From Paramesorhizobium deserti (lineage in GTDB: Bacteria > Pseudomonadota > Alphaproteobacteria > Rhizobiales > Rhizobiaceae), in the NCBI RefSeq assembly GCF_001558695.1, contig NZ_LNTU01000001.1, positions 868,001 to 932,000 on the forward strand: a stretch of 64,000 nucleotides of DNA, written 5' to 3'. Shown piece after piece: positions 30,436 to 37,768 of this stretch. How positions within the stretch are numbered: the first letter of the stretch is position 1; every line of letters starts with the position of its first letter. The notes beneath the pieces are model-generated. The model was not told the DNA's origin and searched no databases. It was given only the letters and a program-made list of their open reading frames with translations. A program made the position numbers and the translations under genes.

Positions 30436-30733
30436 GCTTGCGGCGAAAGCCGAGAGCGATCTTCGCGATATTGCTTTGTTCATCGCCGCGGATAATCCGG
30501 CGAGAGCGATGAGCTTCTATGAAGAGCTGGAAACGGCGTGCCTGGAACTCGCTAGGTTTCCAGAGCGATTCCAGGTAATTCATTCCTCCGATGGCGCCGA
30601 AATTCGACGCCGTGTTTACGGAAAATACGTTATTCTCTACCGCTTCTTCAAAATCAGAATTGTTGTCCTGCGGGTCGTACGCGGCTCGATAAATCTCGAT
30701 GCGCTTTTCGATGGATCGGATTCAGAAATCTGA
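30425..30733 (+). CDS. parE: Type II toxin, ParE/RelE superfamily
   Basis: A 102-residue protein starting with GTG at 30425 inside the antitoxin gene. The pattern VELAAKAESDLRDIALFIAA, then FPERFQVIHSSDGAEIRRRV and KYVILYRFF, then VLRVVRGSINLDALF is characteristic of ParE toxins, most of which inhibit gyrase. RelE-type ribosome-dependent cleavage cannot be excluded by sequence. The pair interrupts the urease accessory genes. Confidence 0.85.
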   Translation: MRVELAAKAESDLRDIALFIAADNPARAMSFYEELETACLELARFPERFQVIHSSDGAEIRRRVYGKYVILYRFFKIRIVVLRVVRGSINLDALFDGSDSEI

Positions 30734-30768
30734 TATTGAGCAGCGATAATGGCACAAAGGAGTCGGTC

Positions 30769-31377
30769 ATGATCGCCTGGTCGATATTCATTCCAGCCTG
30801 CTTCGCGCTCAATTGCTCGCCGGGCCCGAACAACATGCTGGCCTTTTCCAATGCCGCGCGGCTGGGTGCCGGTCCCGCCATGCTCGGCGGGCTGGGCAGG
30901 ATGCCTGCATTCGCATTCCTGATCCTCATCACGATCGTGGGGCTCGGCGCGGTGCTGGCGGCATCGGCGACGGCCTTCATGATCATCAAATTCGCCGGCG
31001 CTATCTATCTCGTCTACGTCGGCATCCAGTTCTGGCGGAAGGCGCGGGAACTGGCCGCGATGCGCTCCGCCGATGTGAGCCTGAAGGCGCTGATGCGGCG
31101 CGACTTCACGCTCGCCATCAGCAATCCGAAGGCGATCGCGGTTTTCACCGCCTTCTTCCCGCAGTTCATCGACGCCTCGGCGCCGGCCTGGAGCCAGCTC
31201 GCGGCGATGGGTGTCGTTTTCCTGGTGCTTGAAGTGGGGGCGGTGCTGCTCTACGTGATCGCCGGCGTACTTCTGCGCAAGGCGCTGAAATCGGAACGCA
31301 TTTTCGTTCACTTGAACCGTCTCATTGGTGGCGTCCTGATCGCCTCGGGCTGCTCGATGGCGCTTTCCAGCCGCTGA
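30769..31377 (+). CDS. LysE/RhtB-family amino-acid exporter
   Basis: A 202-residue membrane protein with about six hydrophobic helices. The N-terminal segment CFALNCSPGPNNMLAFSNAA is the family fingerprint (SPGPN). A conserved SNPKAIAVFTAFFPQF lies near residue 125. The start at 30769 is preceded by AAAGGAG six bases away. The substrate cannot be told from sequence. It has no obvious functional link with the urease genes around it. Confidence 0.88.
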   Translation: MIAWSIFIPACFALNCSPGPNNMLAFSNAARLGAGPAMLGGLGRMPAFAFLILITIVGLGAVLAASATAFMIIKFAGAIYLVYVGIQFWRKARELAAMRSADVSLKALMRRDFTLAISNPKAIAVFTAFFPQFIDASAPAWSQLAAMGVVFLVLEVGAVLLYVIAGVLLRKALKSERIFVHLNRLIGGVLIASGCSMALSSR

Positions 31378-31563
31378 ACTGCTCTTAACCGGAGCACATC
31401 CACAGAGATCGCGATCACAATTGTGGACCGCGTCCCGAGGTCGCGCATCCAGCGCTGGACAGAACCGGTGCAATCGCTATTTTCGCGCTGCACAATGTCT
31501 CATCCGTGGCCCCCTTCCCTCCCAAAAGGCGCGGGCTGCGGAAACCCAAAACAGGAGAGAAGA

Positions 31564-32106
31564 ATGATCCGGAAGAAAGTTCCGTCGGTCACGTTCCGCA
31601 CGCGTGTCCGCGACGAATCCATCGAGGGGCCGAACCCGTTCCGCTGGGAAGACAAGACCTCCGACGACTATTTCAAGGGCAAACGCGTCGTCCTCTTCTC
31701 CCTTCCCGGCGCCTTTACGCCGACCTGCTCAACCTATCAGCTTCCCGATTTCGAGAAGCTTTATGAGGAATTCCAGGCGGAAGGCATCAATGAGATCTAC
31801 TGCATCTCCGTCAACGACGCTTTTGTCATGAATGCCTGGGGCAAAGCCCAGGGCCTGAAGAACGTCAAGCTCATCCCGGATGGCTCCGGCGAGTTCACCC
31901 GCAAGATGGGCATGCTCGTCGCCAAGGACAATCTCGGCTTCGGCATGCGCTCCTGGCGTTATGCCGCCGTCATCAATGACGGCGTCGTGGAACAGTGGTT
32001 CGAGGAGGAAGGCTTCTCCGACAATTGCGACAGCGACCCCTACGGCGTCTCCTCGCCGCAGAACATCCTCGAGAACCTGAAGGCAGGCGAGGCGGTCGCC
32101 GCCTGA
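31564..32106 (+). CDS. Peroxiredoxin, Prx5 type
   Basis: A 180-residue thiol peroxidase that reduces peroxides. The active-site segment is PGAFTPTCSTYQLP with the peroxidatic Cys55. Other Prx5 features are YCISVNDAFVMNAWG and DGSGEFTRKMGMLV. The start follows GGAGAGAAGA directly. A further cysteine (Cys in SDNCDSDPYG) near the C-terminus could act as a resolving residue. It is followed by a GC-rich hairpin and then ureE. Confidence 0.93.
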   Translation: MIRKKVPSVTFRTRVRDESIEGPNPFRWEDKTSDDYFKGKRVVLFSLPGAFTPTCSTYQLPDFEKLYEEFQAEGINEIYCISVNDAFVMNAWGKAQGLKNVKLIPDGSGEFTRKMGMLVAKDNLGFGMRSWRYAAVINDGVVEQWFEEEGFSDNCDSDPYGVSSPQNILENLKAGEAVAA

Positions 32107-32128
32107 GCCTGACCCGGCAACGCCTCTT

Positions 32129-32150
32129 CCGGCCGCGTCCGCGCGGCCGG
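32129..32150 (+). terminator. GC-rich stem-loop after the peroxiredoxin gene
   Basis: CCGGCCGCG-TCCG-CGCGGCCGG, a perfect 9-bp stem with a 4-base loop, 22 bases past the stop. No T-run follows, so termination is only likely. Confidence 0.4.
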
Positions 32151-32227
32151 GCATATCTTCGCGGGTGATGCACCGGCGATTGATTTCCTCCTGATGATGA
32201 AGGACGATGCGTCCAAGGGGAACCAAC

Positions 32228-32743
32228 ATGATCCGCGCCATTTCCCACGAGCATGCCGGCCACTATCAGGGCAAGCCCTTCGACACGATCACGCTCGCTC
32301 ATGACGAGCGGCACCTGCGCCGCAAGGTGCTGACACTGGCGCATGGCGACCGCGTGTTCGTCGATTTTCCCGAGCCCATTGCATTTCGCCATGGCGACGT
32401 GCTGGTGTTGGAGGATGGACGGCTGGTCGGGATCATCGCGGCGGAAGAAAAGCTCTATGAGATCATCCCTCGCGACCGGCTGCACCTGACCGAACTTGCC
32501 TGGCATCTCGGCAACCGGCATCTGCCGGCGCAGATCGAGGAGACGCGCATCGTCATCCTGCGCGATCATGTGATCAAGGCGATGCTGGAAGGGCTCGGCG
32601 CGACGGTCAAGGAAATCTCCGAACCGTTCCACCCCCTACGCGGCGCCTATCACGGCCATTCGCACGATCATGGCCACCATCACCGGCATGACCATCATCA
32701 TGACCACGCCCATTCCGGGGAGCATCATCACCACCATGACTGA
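32228..32743 (+). CDS. ureE: Urease accessory protein UreE with His-rich tail
   Basis: A 171-residue nickel metallochaperone that delivers nickel to the UreDFG-urease complex. The peptide-binding and metal-binding domains are seen as [19 protein letters not shown] and [13 protein letters not shown], the latter with the dimer-interface His. The last ~30 residues are almost purely His/Asp/Gly (for example [19 protein letters not shown]) and should bind several nickel ions. The start at 32228 follows AGGGG. It overlaps ureF by eight bases if ureF starts at 32736. Confidence 0.95.
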   Translation: MIRAISHEHAGHYQGKPFDTITLAHDERHLRRKVLTLAHGDRVFVDFPEPIAFRHGDVLVLEDGRLVGIIAAEEKLYEIIPRDRLHLTELAWHLGNRHLPAQIEETRIVILRDHVIKAMLEGLGATVKEISEPFHPLRGAYHGHSHDHGHHHRHDHHHDHAHSGEHHHHHD

Positions 32744-33410
32744 GGCCATGGCGAGCCAGGCACTGATCCGCCTTCTGACATGGCTGTCGCCGGCCTTCCC
32801 GGTCGGGGCGTTCTCCTACAGTCACGGGCTGGAGCGGGCGATCAATGACGGGCTGATCCGCGACCGGCAAACGCTGGCCGAATGGCTGACGGACCTTCTC
32901 AGCCATGGTTCGGGCTGGAACGATGCGGTGCTCTTCGCCGAAAGCTTCCGGCAGGCGCAGGCCGATGGCGGCGCTTTGACCGAGGTTACCGAACTTGCCG
33001 AAGCGCTCGCCGGATCGCGCGAGCGGCACATGGAAACCATGCTGCAGGGCAGCGCTTTCGCGAAAGCCGCGGCGGCATGGCCGCATGAGGTCCTGCAACG
33101 GCTTGGCAGCAATGTGCCCTACCCCGTCGCCGTCGGCGCGGTTGCCGCCGCCCATGGCGTCGGGGTCGAGGCTGCGCTCGCCGCCTATCTGCACGCTTTC
33201 ACTTCCAACCTCATCCAGGGTGCCGTCAGGCTGGTGCCGCTTGGCCAGAGCGACGGCGTGGCGGTGCTCGCGGCGCTGGAAGACGCGATCATCGGCCTGG
33301 CCACACGCGCTGCCCATTCGACACTCGACGATCTCGGTTCCGCCGCGATCCTGTCCGATATCATGGCCATGCAACACGAGACGCAATATTCGAGGGTTTT
33401 CCGCTCATGA
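32736..33410 (+). CDS. ureF: Urease accessory protein UreF
   Basis: About 224 residues; a mostly helical cytoplasmic protein that bridges UreD and UreG and is thought to control GTP hydrolysis during nickel insertion. Family segments: [20 protein letters not shown] near the N-terminus, then [11 protein letters not shown] and [20 protein letters not shown]. The start could be 32736 (overlapping ureE) or 32748. The stop overlaps the ureG start by four bases. Confidence 0.94.
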   Translation: MTEAMASQALIRLLTWLSPAFPVGAFSYSHGLERAINDGLIRDRQTLAEWLTDLLSHGSGWNDAVLFAESFRQAQADGGALTEVTELAEALAGSRERHMETMLQGSAFAKAAAAWPHEVLQRLGSNVPYPVAVGAVAAAHGVGVEAALAAYLHAFTSNLIQGAVRLVPLGQSDGVAVLAALEDAIIGLATRAAHSTLDDLGSAAILSDIMAMQHETQYSRVFRS

Positions 33411-34030
33411 AATCATCCAACGGTCCTCTGCGCGTCGGCATCGGCGGCCCCGTCGGCTCGGGCAAGACGACGGTCACCGAAATGCTGTGCAAGGCGATGC
33501 GCGAGCGCTATTCCGTCGCCGTCGTGACCAACGACATCTACACCAAGGAGGACGCGCTGATCCTCAACCGGCTGCAGGCGCTGCCCGAGGACAGGATTCT
33601 CGGCGTGGAGACCGGCGGCTGTCCGCATACGGCGATCCGTGAGGACGCGACGATCAATCTCCAGGCCATCGCCGAGATGAGCAAGCGCCATCCCGACCTC
33701 GATATCGTCTTCATCGAATCGGGCGGCGACAATCTGGCGGCTACCTTCTCGCCCGATCTCGCCGACCTGACGATCTACGTCATTTCCGTCTGCCAGGGCG
33801 AGAAGATCCCGCGCAAGGGCGGCCCCGGCATAACCCGCTCCGATCTTCTCATCATCAACAAGAAGGATCTGGCGCCGCATGTCGGCGCGAATCTCGACGT
33901 GATGGAAGACGACACGAAGGACCAGCGCGGCGGCAAACCCTATGTCTTCACCGACATGCTGCGGCGTGACGGGCTCGACGAGGTCGTGGCCTTCATCGAG
34001 GCGGCCGGCGGGCTCGACGCGGCAGCGTAA
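33407..34030 (+). CDS. ureG: Urease accessory GTPase UreG
   Basis: A 207-residue SIMIBI-class GTPase. It has a P-loop [15 protein letters not shown] (about residues 12-26), a nickel-binding Cys-Pro-His in [12 protein letters not shown], a Walker B-like [11 protein letters not shown] and a guanine-recognition NKKD. It drives nickel delivery to UreC. All motifs are present. It is the last gene of the ureEFG block. Confidence 0.97.
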   Translation: MKSSNGPLRVGIGGPVGSGKTTVTEMLCKAMRERYSVAVVTNDIYTKEDALILNRLQALPEDRILGVETGGCPHTAIREDATINLQAIAEMSKRHPDLDIVFIESGGDNLAATFSPDLADLTIYVISVCQGEKIPRKGGPGITRSDLLIINKKDLAPHVGANLDVMEDDTKDQRGGKPYVFTDMLRRDGLDEVVAFIEAAGGLDAAA

Positions 34031-34040
34031 AGCAAGCGGA

Positions 34041-34060
34041 AATTGTACTTCGATACAATT
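34041..34060 (+). promoter_or_regulatory. Palindrome before a small RHH-like gene
   Basis: Perfect inverted repeat AATTGTA-CTTCGA-TACAATT. A second match to its half (ACAATTGTAC) lies near 34114-34123. The 63-residue protein that follows may be a DNA-binding regulator, so these could be its operators. Confidence 0.4.
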
Positions 34061-34164
34061 GCTGTCGCCCGATTGCCGGGATGCGGTATTTTGTGGAACA
34101 ATTCATCGTGACAGACAATTGTACCCGTGATTCCTGAAGGGCATTTCTGGAGGAAAAGCCTGAT

Positions 34165-34356
34165 ATGAGTACCTATCTTCCCGAAGATCTGCAGGACGCA
34201 CTCGAGCGCTTCATTGCCAAGAAACACGGGACCATCAACAAGACCGAGGCCATTGCCATGATCCTGCGCGACTGGCTGGTGAAGCATGGCTATCTCCCGG
34301 CCGAGCCGGAAGAAGGCATGCCGCCCGAAGAGCTCAACGCCACCAACGACGACTGA
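34165..34356 (+). CDS. Small ribbon-helix-helix-like protein
   Basis: A 63-residue protein: MSTYLPEDLQDALERFIAKK, then TINKTEAIAMILRDWLVKHG and an acidic tail. The helix pattern with NKTEAIAMILRDWL resembles ribbon-helix-helix (CopG/Arc-like) DNA-binding proteins. A GGAGG site lies upstream (about 34148-34152), a little far from the ATG. It abuts a small membrane-protein gene with one base between them. The upstream palindromes suggest autoregulation. No partner toxin is recognised. Confidence 0.6.
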   Translation: MSTYLPEDLQDALERFIAKKHGTINKTEAIAMILRDWLVKHGYLPAEPEEGMPPEELNATNDD

Positions 34357-34357
34357 C

Positions 34358-34579
34358 ATGGCAGGCGACACGAACAACAGGCCGCCGGAGCTTCTGCCGG
34401 CATCCTCGCTCGGCAAGCGCCTCGCCATCCTGCTGGCGCTGGCGTTCTTTCTGCTTGCGCTCCTGGTGTGGATGACCATCTCCCTCCTCGACGCGGCGGG
34501 CGGGCTTAGCATCGATCCGCTGACATTCACCGCAACCAATCTGGAACAGATCAGCATCATCCTGCCCCGGTTGCTTTAG
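34358..34579 (+). CDS. Small single-pass membrane protein
   Basis: A 73-residue protein with one strong hydrophobic helix (LAILLALAFFLLALLVWMTI, about residues 25-44) and a soluble N-terminus of about 22 residues. It starts one base after the stop of the RHH-like gene, so the two are probably co-translated. No family recognised. Confidence 0.55.
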   Translation: MAGDTNNRPPELLPASSLGKRLAILLALAFFLLALLVWMTISLLDAAGGLSIDPLTFTATNLEQISIILPRLL

Positions 34580-34965
34580 AGTTGTCAGAACTGGCTTGAA
34601 ACAGCGTCCCTCTGGCCGTCATTCTCGGGCTTGTCCCGAGAATCTACCGCAGCCCTAATCTGTCAGGATGGTAATCACTTATCTTTTCCTTATGGCAGCT
34701 TCTCGGGACAAGCCCGAGAATGACGACGGGATTGCGCGCTTTCTCCTATCTGTTTCAGTTGAGTTCCGACAGACTCTGGAACAGCTCAGGGTCGCATCTC
34801 ACCAGGAGGGTGAAGGGGTTGCAACGTCGCAGCAGCCCTCATCCTGAGATGCGAGCGCGCCTGGTGTTTCCATCAAAACAAGAACAGCTCTAGCATCACA
34901 AAATTCCTGGCTTTCGCCCCAATCATCAAACATGCTAGGACAATCTGGAATAAGAGGAACGCTCC
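34580..34965. other. 386-base gap with repeats
   Basis: It contains the RIME-like element at 34617-34725 and an inverted repeat CGCATCTCA / TGAGATGCG (34793-34801, 34845-34853). No gene is evident; a promoter for the next small gene should lie near 34900-34950. Confidence 0.5.
34617..34725. repeat. RIME-like mosaic element, copy A
   Basis: Two palindromes in inverted orientation (CGTCATTCTCGGGCTTGTCC at the left; TTCTCGGGACAAGCCCGAGA at the right) flank a ~50-base spacer. The spacer shares TCAGGA..GTAATCACTT and TATGGCAG with copy B at 49821-49929, read in the opposite direction. Size and double-palindrome plan fit the rhizobial RIME family. Confidence 0.75.
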
Positions 34966-35154
34966 ATGGCATTCGAAGAAATCAAGGCGGAGATCGCGCT
35001 TCTGTTCCGGGAAATGGCGAACCAGCCCCAGGACGCGCATGAGATTCGCGAAACCCTGCGCGAAAAGCTGAACGAGTTGAAAGCCTACGGCATGCCGTTG
35101 CCGGACGATCTGGCGGCGCTCGAAAAGCAGCTCGAAGCCGATTTTGATTCCTGA
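34966..35154 (+). CDS. Small conserved-looking cytoplasmic protein
   Basis: A 62-residue, mostly helical, acidic protein (MAFEEIKAEIALLFREMANQ ... ALEKQLEADFDS). GAGGAAC sits upstream of the ATG. There is no signal, membrane helix or known motif; it may form a coiled coil. Its codon use is like that of its neighbours. Confidence 0.6.
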   Translation: MAFEEIKAEIALLFREMANQPQDAHEIRETLREKLNELKAYGMPLPDDLAALEKQLEADFDS

Positions 35155-35202
35155 TGCGACCGTATCGGCGTTTTATCCCGCTTTTGGCGTAAGGAGGCTT
35201 TC

Positions 35203-35799
35203 TTGTCTTCCCTGCGCAATTTTCTGGCAGTGCTCGCCACCTGCTCGCTTGTCCTCTCCGCCTGCACGACAACGAAAAACGAGCCCCCGAAAGCCGGCTC
35301 GGCAGCATCCGGGGAACAGAAGGCCGACATTTCAGCATCCGAAGCCAGGAGTGGCGTCGACGGCTTAATCGCCAAATATGCTGCGGCCTACAAGGTGCCG
35401 GAAGCGCTGGTCCGGCGCGTCGTGGCGCGCGAGAGCAGGTTCAACCCGGCGGCGCGCAACGGCGCCCATTGGGGACTGATGCAGATCAGGCACGATACGG
35501 CGCGGACCATGGGCTATTCCGACCCGGCGCGCGGGCTGCTCGATGCCGAAACCAACCTTAAGTACGGCGTGAAATATCTGGCCGGCGCCTATCTCGTGGC
35601 CGGCGGTAACGAGACGCAGGCCGTGCGGCTTTATTCGCGCGGCTATTATTACGACGCCAAGCGCAAGGGGCTGCTGGAGGAAACCGGGCTGAAGGCCCAG
35701 GCCTTCACCGCCGAACCGGCTCCCGCCGCCATTCCGCTGCCGGTGGACGCACCGGATCGGCAGCAAAATATCAGCGTACCGCCTGCCACCGATCAATGA
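35203..35799 (+). CDS. Lytic transglycosylase (SLT domain) lipoprotein
   Basis: A 198-residue outer-membrane or periplasmic lipoprotein. The TTG start at 35203 is chosen because AAGGAGG lies five bases upstream. A lipobox LVLSAC puts the lipidated cysteine at residue 21. The SLT domain follows a Ser/Ala-rich linker: VVARESRFNPAARNG with the probable catalytic Glu77, then HWGLMQIRHDTARTMGY, and NLKYGVKYLAGAY. It would cleave peptidoglycan between MurNAc and GlcNAc with formation of the 1,6-anhydro product. Confidence 0.88.
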   Translation: MSSLRNFLAVLATCSLVLSACTTTKNEPPKAGSAASGEQKADISASEARSGVDGLIAKYAAAYKVPEALVRRVVARESRFNPAARNGAHWGLMQIRHDTARTMGYSDPARGLLDAETNLKYGVKYLAGAYLVAGGNETQAVRLYSRGYYYDAKRKGLLEETGLKAQAFTAEPAPAAIPLPVDAPDRQQNISVPPATDQ

Positions 35800-35842
35800 A
35801 AATCATTTGTCGGGCCGCTGCCGCTTTGGCAGATAAGGCACC

Positions 35843-36739
35843 ATGAAGACGCAGCCCTCGATTCTCAAGGCCGCCCTGTGGATGGCGGGGTGGCTTTCCC
35901 TGATGCTGGTCACGGCGATTGCCGGACGGGAGACCACGCGGGAGCTCGATGTCTTCCAGGTCATGCTGATGCGCTCTGTCATCGGCTTCTTCATGCTTTA
36001 TCCGCTGGTCCATGCCAGCGGCGGGCTGGCGGCCATGAAGACGGCGCGGCCGCTCGGCCATATCAGCCGCAATGTGGTGCATTACACTGGGCAATATCTC
36101 TGGCTCTATGCGCTGACGCTGATCCCGCTGGCGCAGCTCATCGCCATCGAATTCACCATGCCTATCTGGACGGCAATCCTCGCCGTTCTCTTTCTCGGCG
36201 AGCGGATGAACATCTGGAAGAACGTTTCCATCATTCTCGGCCTCATCGGCGTCGCCATCATCGTGCGGCCAGGCGCCGGCGCGATCAATCCCGGCCAGCT
36301 CTATGCGCTTGCCTCCGCCGTCGGCTTCGCCATCTCCGTGGTGATGGTCAAATCGCTCACCCGGACGGAAAGCGTCGTCAAGATCATCTTCTGGATGCTG
36401 ATCATCCAGTCACTGATCGGGCTCATTCCGGCCATTCCCGTCTGGCAATGGCCATCGCTTCAAACCTGGCCATGGCTCTTCGTCATCGCCTTTGGCGGCA
36501 CCTTCTCGCATTATTGCATGGCGCGGGCGATGCTCCATGCCGATGCCACCGTCGTTGTACCGATGGATTTCCTGCGCGTGCCGCTCAGCGCGCTTGCGGG
36601 ATGGCTCGTCTATTCCGAACGGGTCGATACGATCACCGTGCTCGGCGCCGCGCTCATCCTCGCCGGCAACATGCTCAACCTGAAAAGCGCGGGAACGGCG
36701 CGCATCCGCCCTGCCCTCGACAACGCAACCAATCGTTAA
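35843..36739 (+). CDS. DMT-superfamily (EamA) transporter
   Basis: A 298-residue integral membrane protein with about ten hydrophobic helices in two EamA repeats. Typical pieces are MLMRSVIGFFML, FTMPIWTAILAVLFLGERM at the end of the first half and VPMDFLRVPLSALAGWLVYSE near the end of the second. The substrate is unknown; members export metabolites or drugs. It lies 43 bases after the transglycosylase gene and may be co-transcribed with it. Confidence 0.88.
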   Translation: MKTQPSILKAALWMAGWLSLMLVTAIAGRETTRELDVFQVMLMRSVIGFFMLYPLVHASGGLAAMKTARPLGHISRNVVHYTGQYLWLYALTLIPLAQLIAIEFTMPIWTAILAVLFLGERMNIWKNVSIILGLIGVAIIVRPGAGAINPGQLYALASAVGFAISVVMVKSLTRTESVVKIIFWMLIIQSLIGLIPAIPVWQWPSLQTWPWLFVIAFGGTFSHYCMARAMLHADATVVVPMDFLRVPLSALAGWLVYSERVDTITVLGAALILAGNMLNLKSAGTARIRPALDNATNR

Positions 36740-36830
36740 AATCCTCACGGCCGCCTACATCCAATTGACAAATTTCTGGTTCATCCTTTGCTGATAGGAT
36801 GAAACTGGCGTTGGAAAGATAGGGGTTGCG

Positions 36831-37487
36831 ATGATCGACGGGGTGCCGCGTCAGTTCCGCTGGAATTACGATATCGCCGAATTATGGGCTGATGGCGTCA
36901 TCCACGTCGTCGGCGTGGTCTTGGCCGTGATCGGCGCAATCGCCATGATCGTCTTTTCGCTCAATGCCGAACCGCCGTCCCTGTCGGTGACGACAATCAT
37001 CTATGTCTTGAGCCTCGTTGCGGCGCTCAGCGTATCGGCCGTCTACAATATCTGGCCGGTCACGCCGACGAAGTGGTTTCTGCGCCGTTTCGACCATTCG
37101 ATGATCTATCTCCTGATCGCTGGCACCTACACCCCGTTCACGATCAAGATGGGCGCGCAATCATGGCCACTGCTGGCGGCGATCTGGACGATCGCCATCA
37201 TCGGCATTTCCCTGAAGCTGTTCCTGCCGGGGCGCTTCGATCGCCTGTCGATCCTTCTCTACCTAGCGCTCGGATGGAGCGGCGTCCTCGTCTATGACGC
37301 GATGGTCGAAGCGCTGTCGCCGACTACCATCTGGCTGATCGCGGCGGGCGGCATCGTCTATTCGCTTGGCGTGATCTTCCATGTCTGGGAACGCCTGCGG
37401 TTCCAGAACGCGATCTGGCACGGCTTCGTCCTCGCCGGCGCGACGCTTCATTACGGGGCGGTGTTCTATTCGATTTCGACGCATTGA
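36831..37487 (+). CDS. Hemolysin III-family (PAQR) membrane protein
   Basis: A 218-residue protein with seven predicted membrane helices. It has the family motif FDHSMIYLLIAGTYTPF (about residues 86-102) with the conserved Asp-His, an early ADGVIHVVG and a late IWHGFVLAGATLHY; these His/Asp residues form the zinc site in PAQR proteins. The role in bacteria is unclear; the hemolysin name is historical. Confidence 0.88.
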   Translation: MIDGVPRQFRWNYDIAELWADGVIHVVGVVLAVIGAIAMIVFSLNAEPPSLSVTTIIYVLSLVAALSVSAVYNIWPVTPTKWFLRRFDHSMIYLLIAGTYTPFTIKMGAQSWPLLAAIWTIAIIGISLKLFLPGRFDRLSILLYLALGWSGVLVYDAMVEALSPTTIWLIAAGGIVYSLGVIFHVWERLRFQNAIWHGFVLAGATLHYGAVFYSISTH

Positions 37488-37560
37488 GGGGTTCCGGCTT
37501 TGGTGAAATCGTTGGCGAGCGCTATTCTGAATCATTATTGGGGTGGATAGGGTGAGGAAT

Positions 37561-37697
37561 GGATCCCAGTGACAAGCACTGGGATGACGGCAGTCTGGCT
37601 GTCGGCAGCCACTGTTCAATGTCCCCGCCTATCAACGGTTGCCGACAGGGCGAAGTCATCCCCACCTCGTCATCCCAGTGCTTGTCACTGGGATCCA
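37561..37697. repeat. Pair of inverted palindromic units after hlyIII
   Basis: GGATCCCAGTGACAAGCACT (from 37561) recurs as its reverse complement at 37669-37697. Each unit is itself a palindrome: ATCCCAGTG / CACTGGGAT. The same family occurs once more at 51949-51987. They lie in a 281-base gap between two convergent genes, with no gene between. Confidence 0.75.
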
Positions 37698-37768
37698 TTT
37701 CTCGACGGTGCCGCTGCCGCACCATGGGAATATGGATGTCCCGTTGTTCCACCTAAAAGTGAACCACT

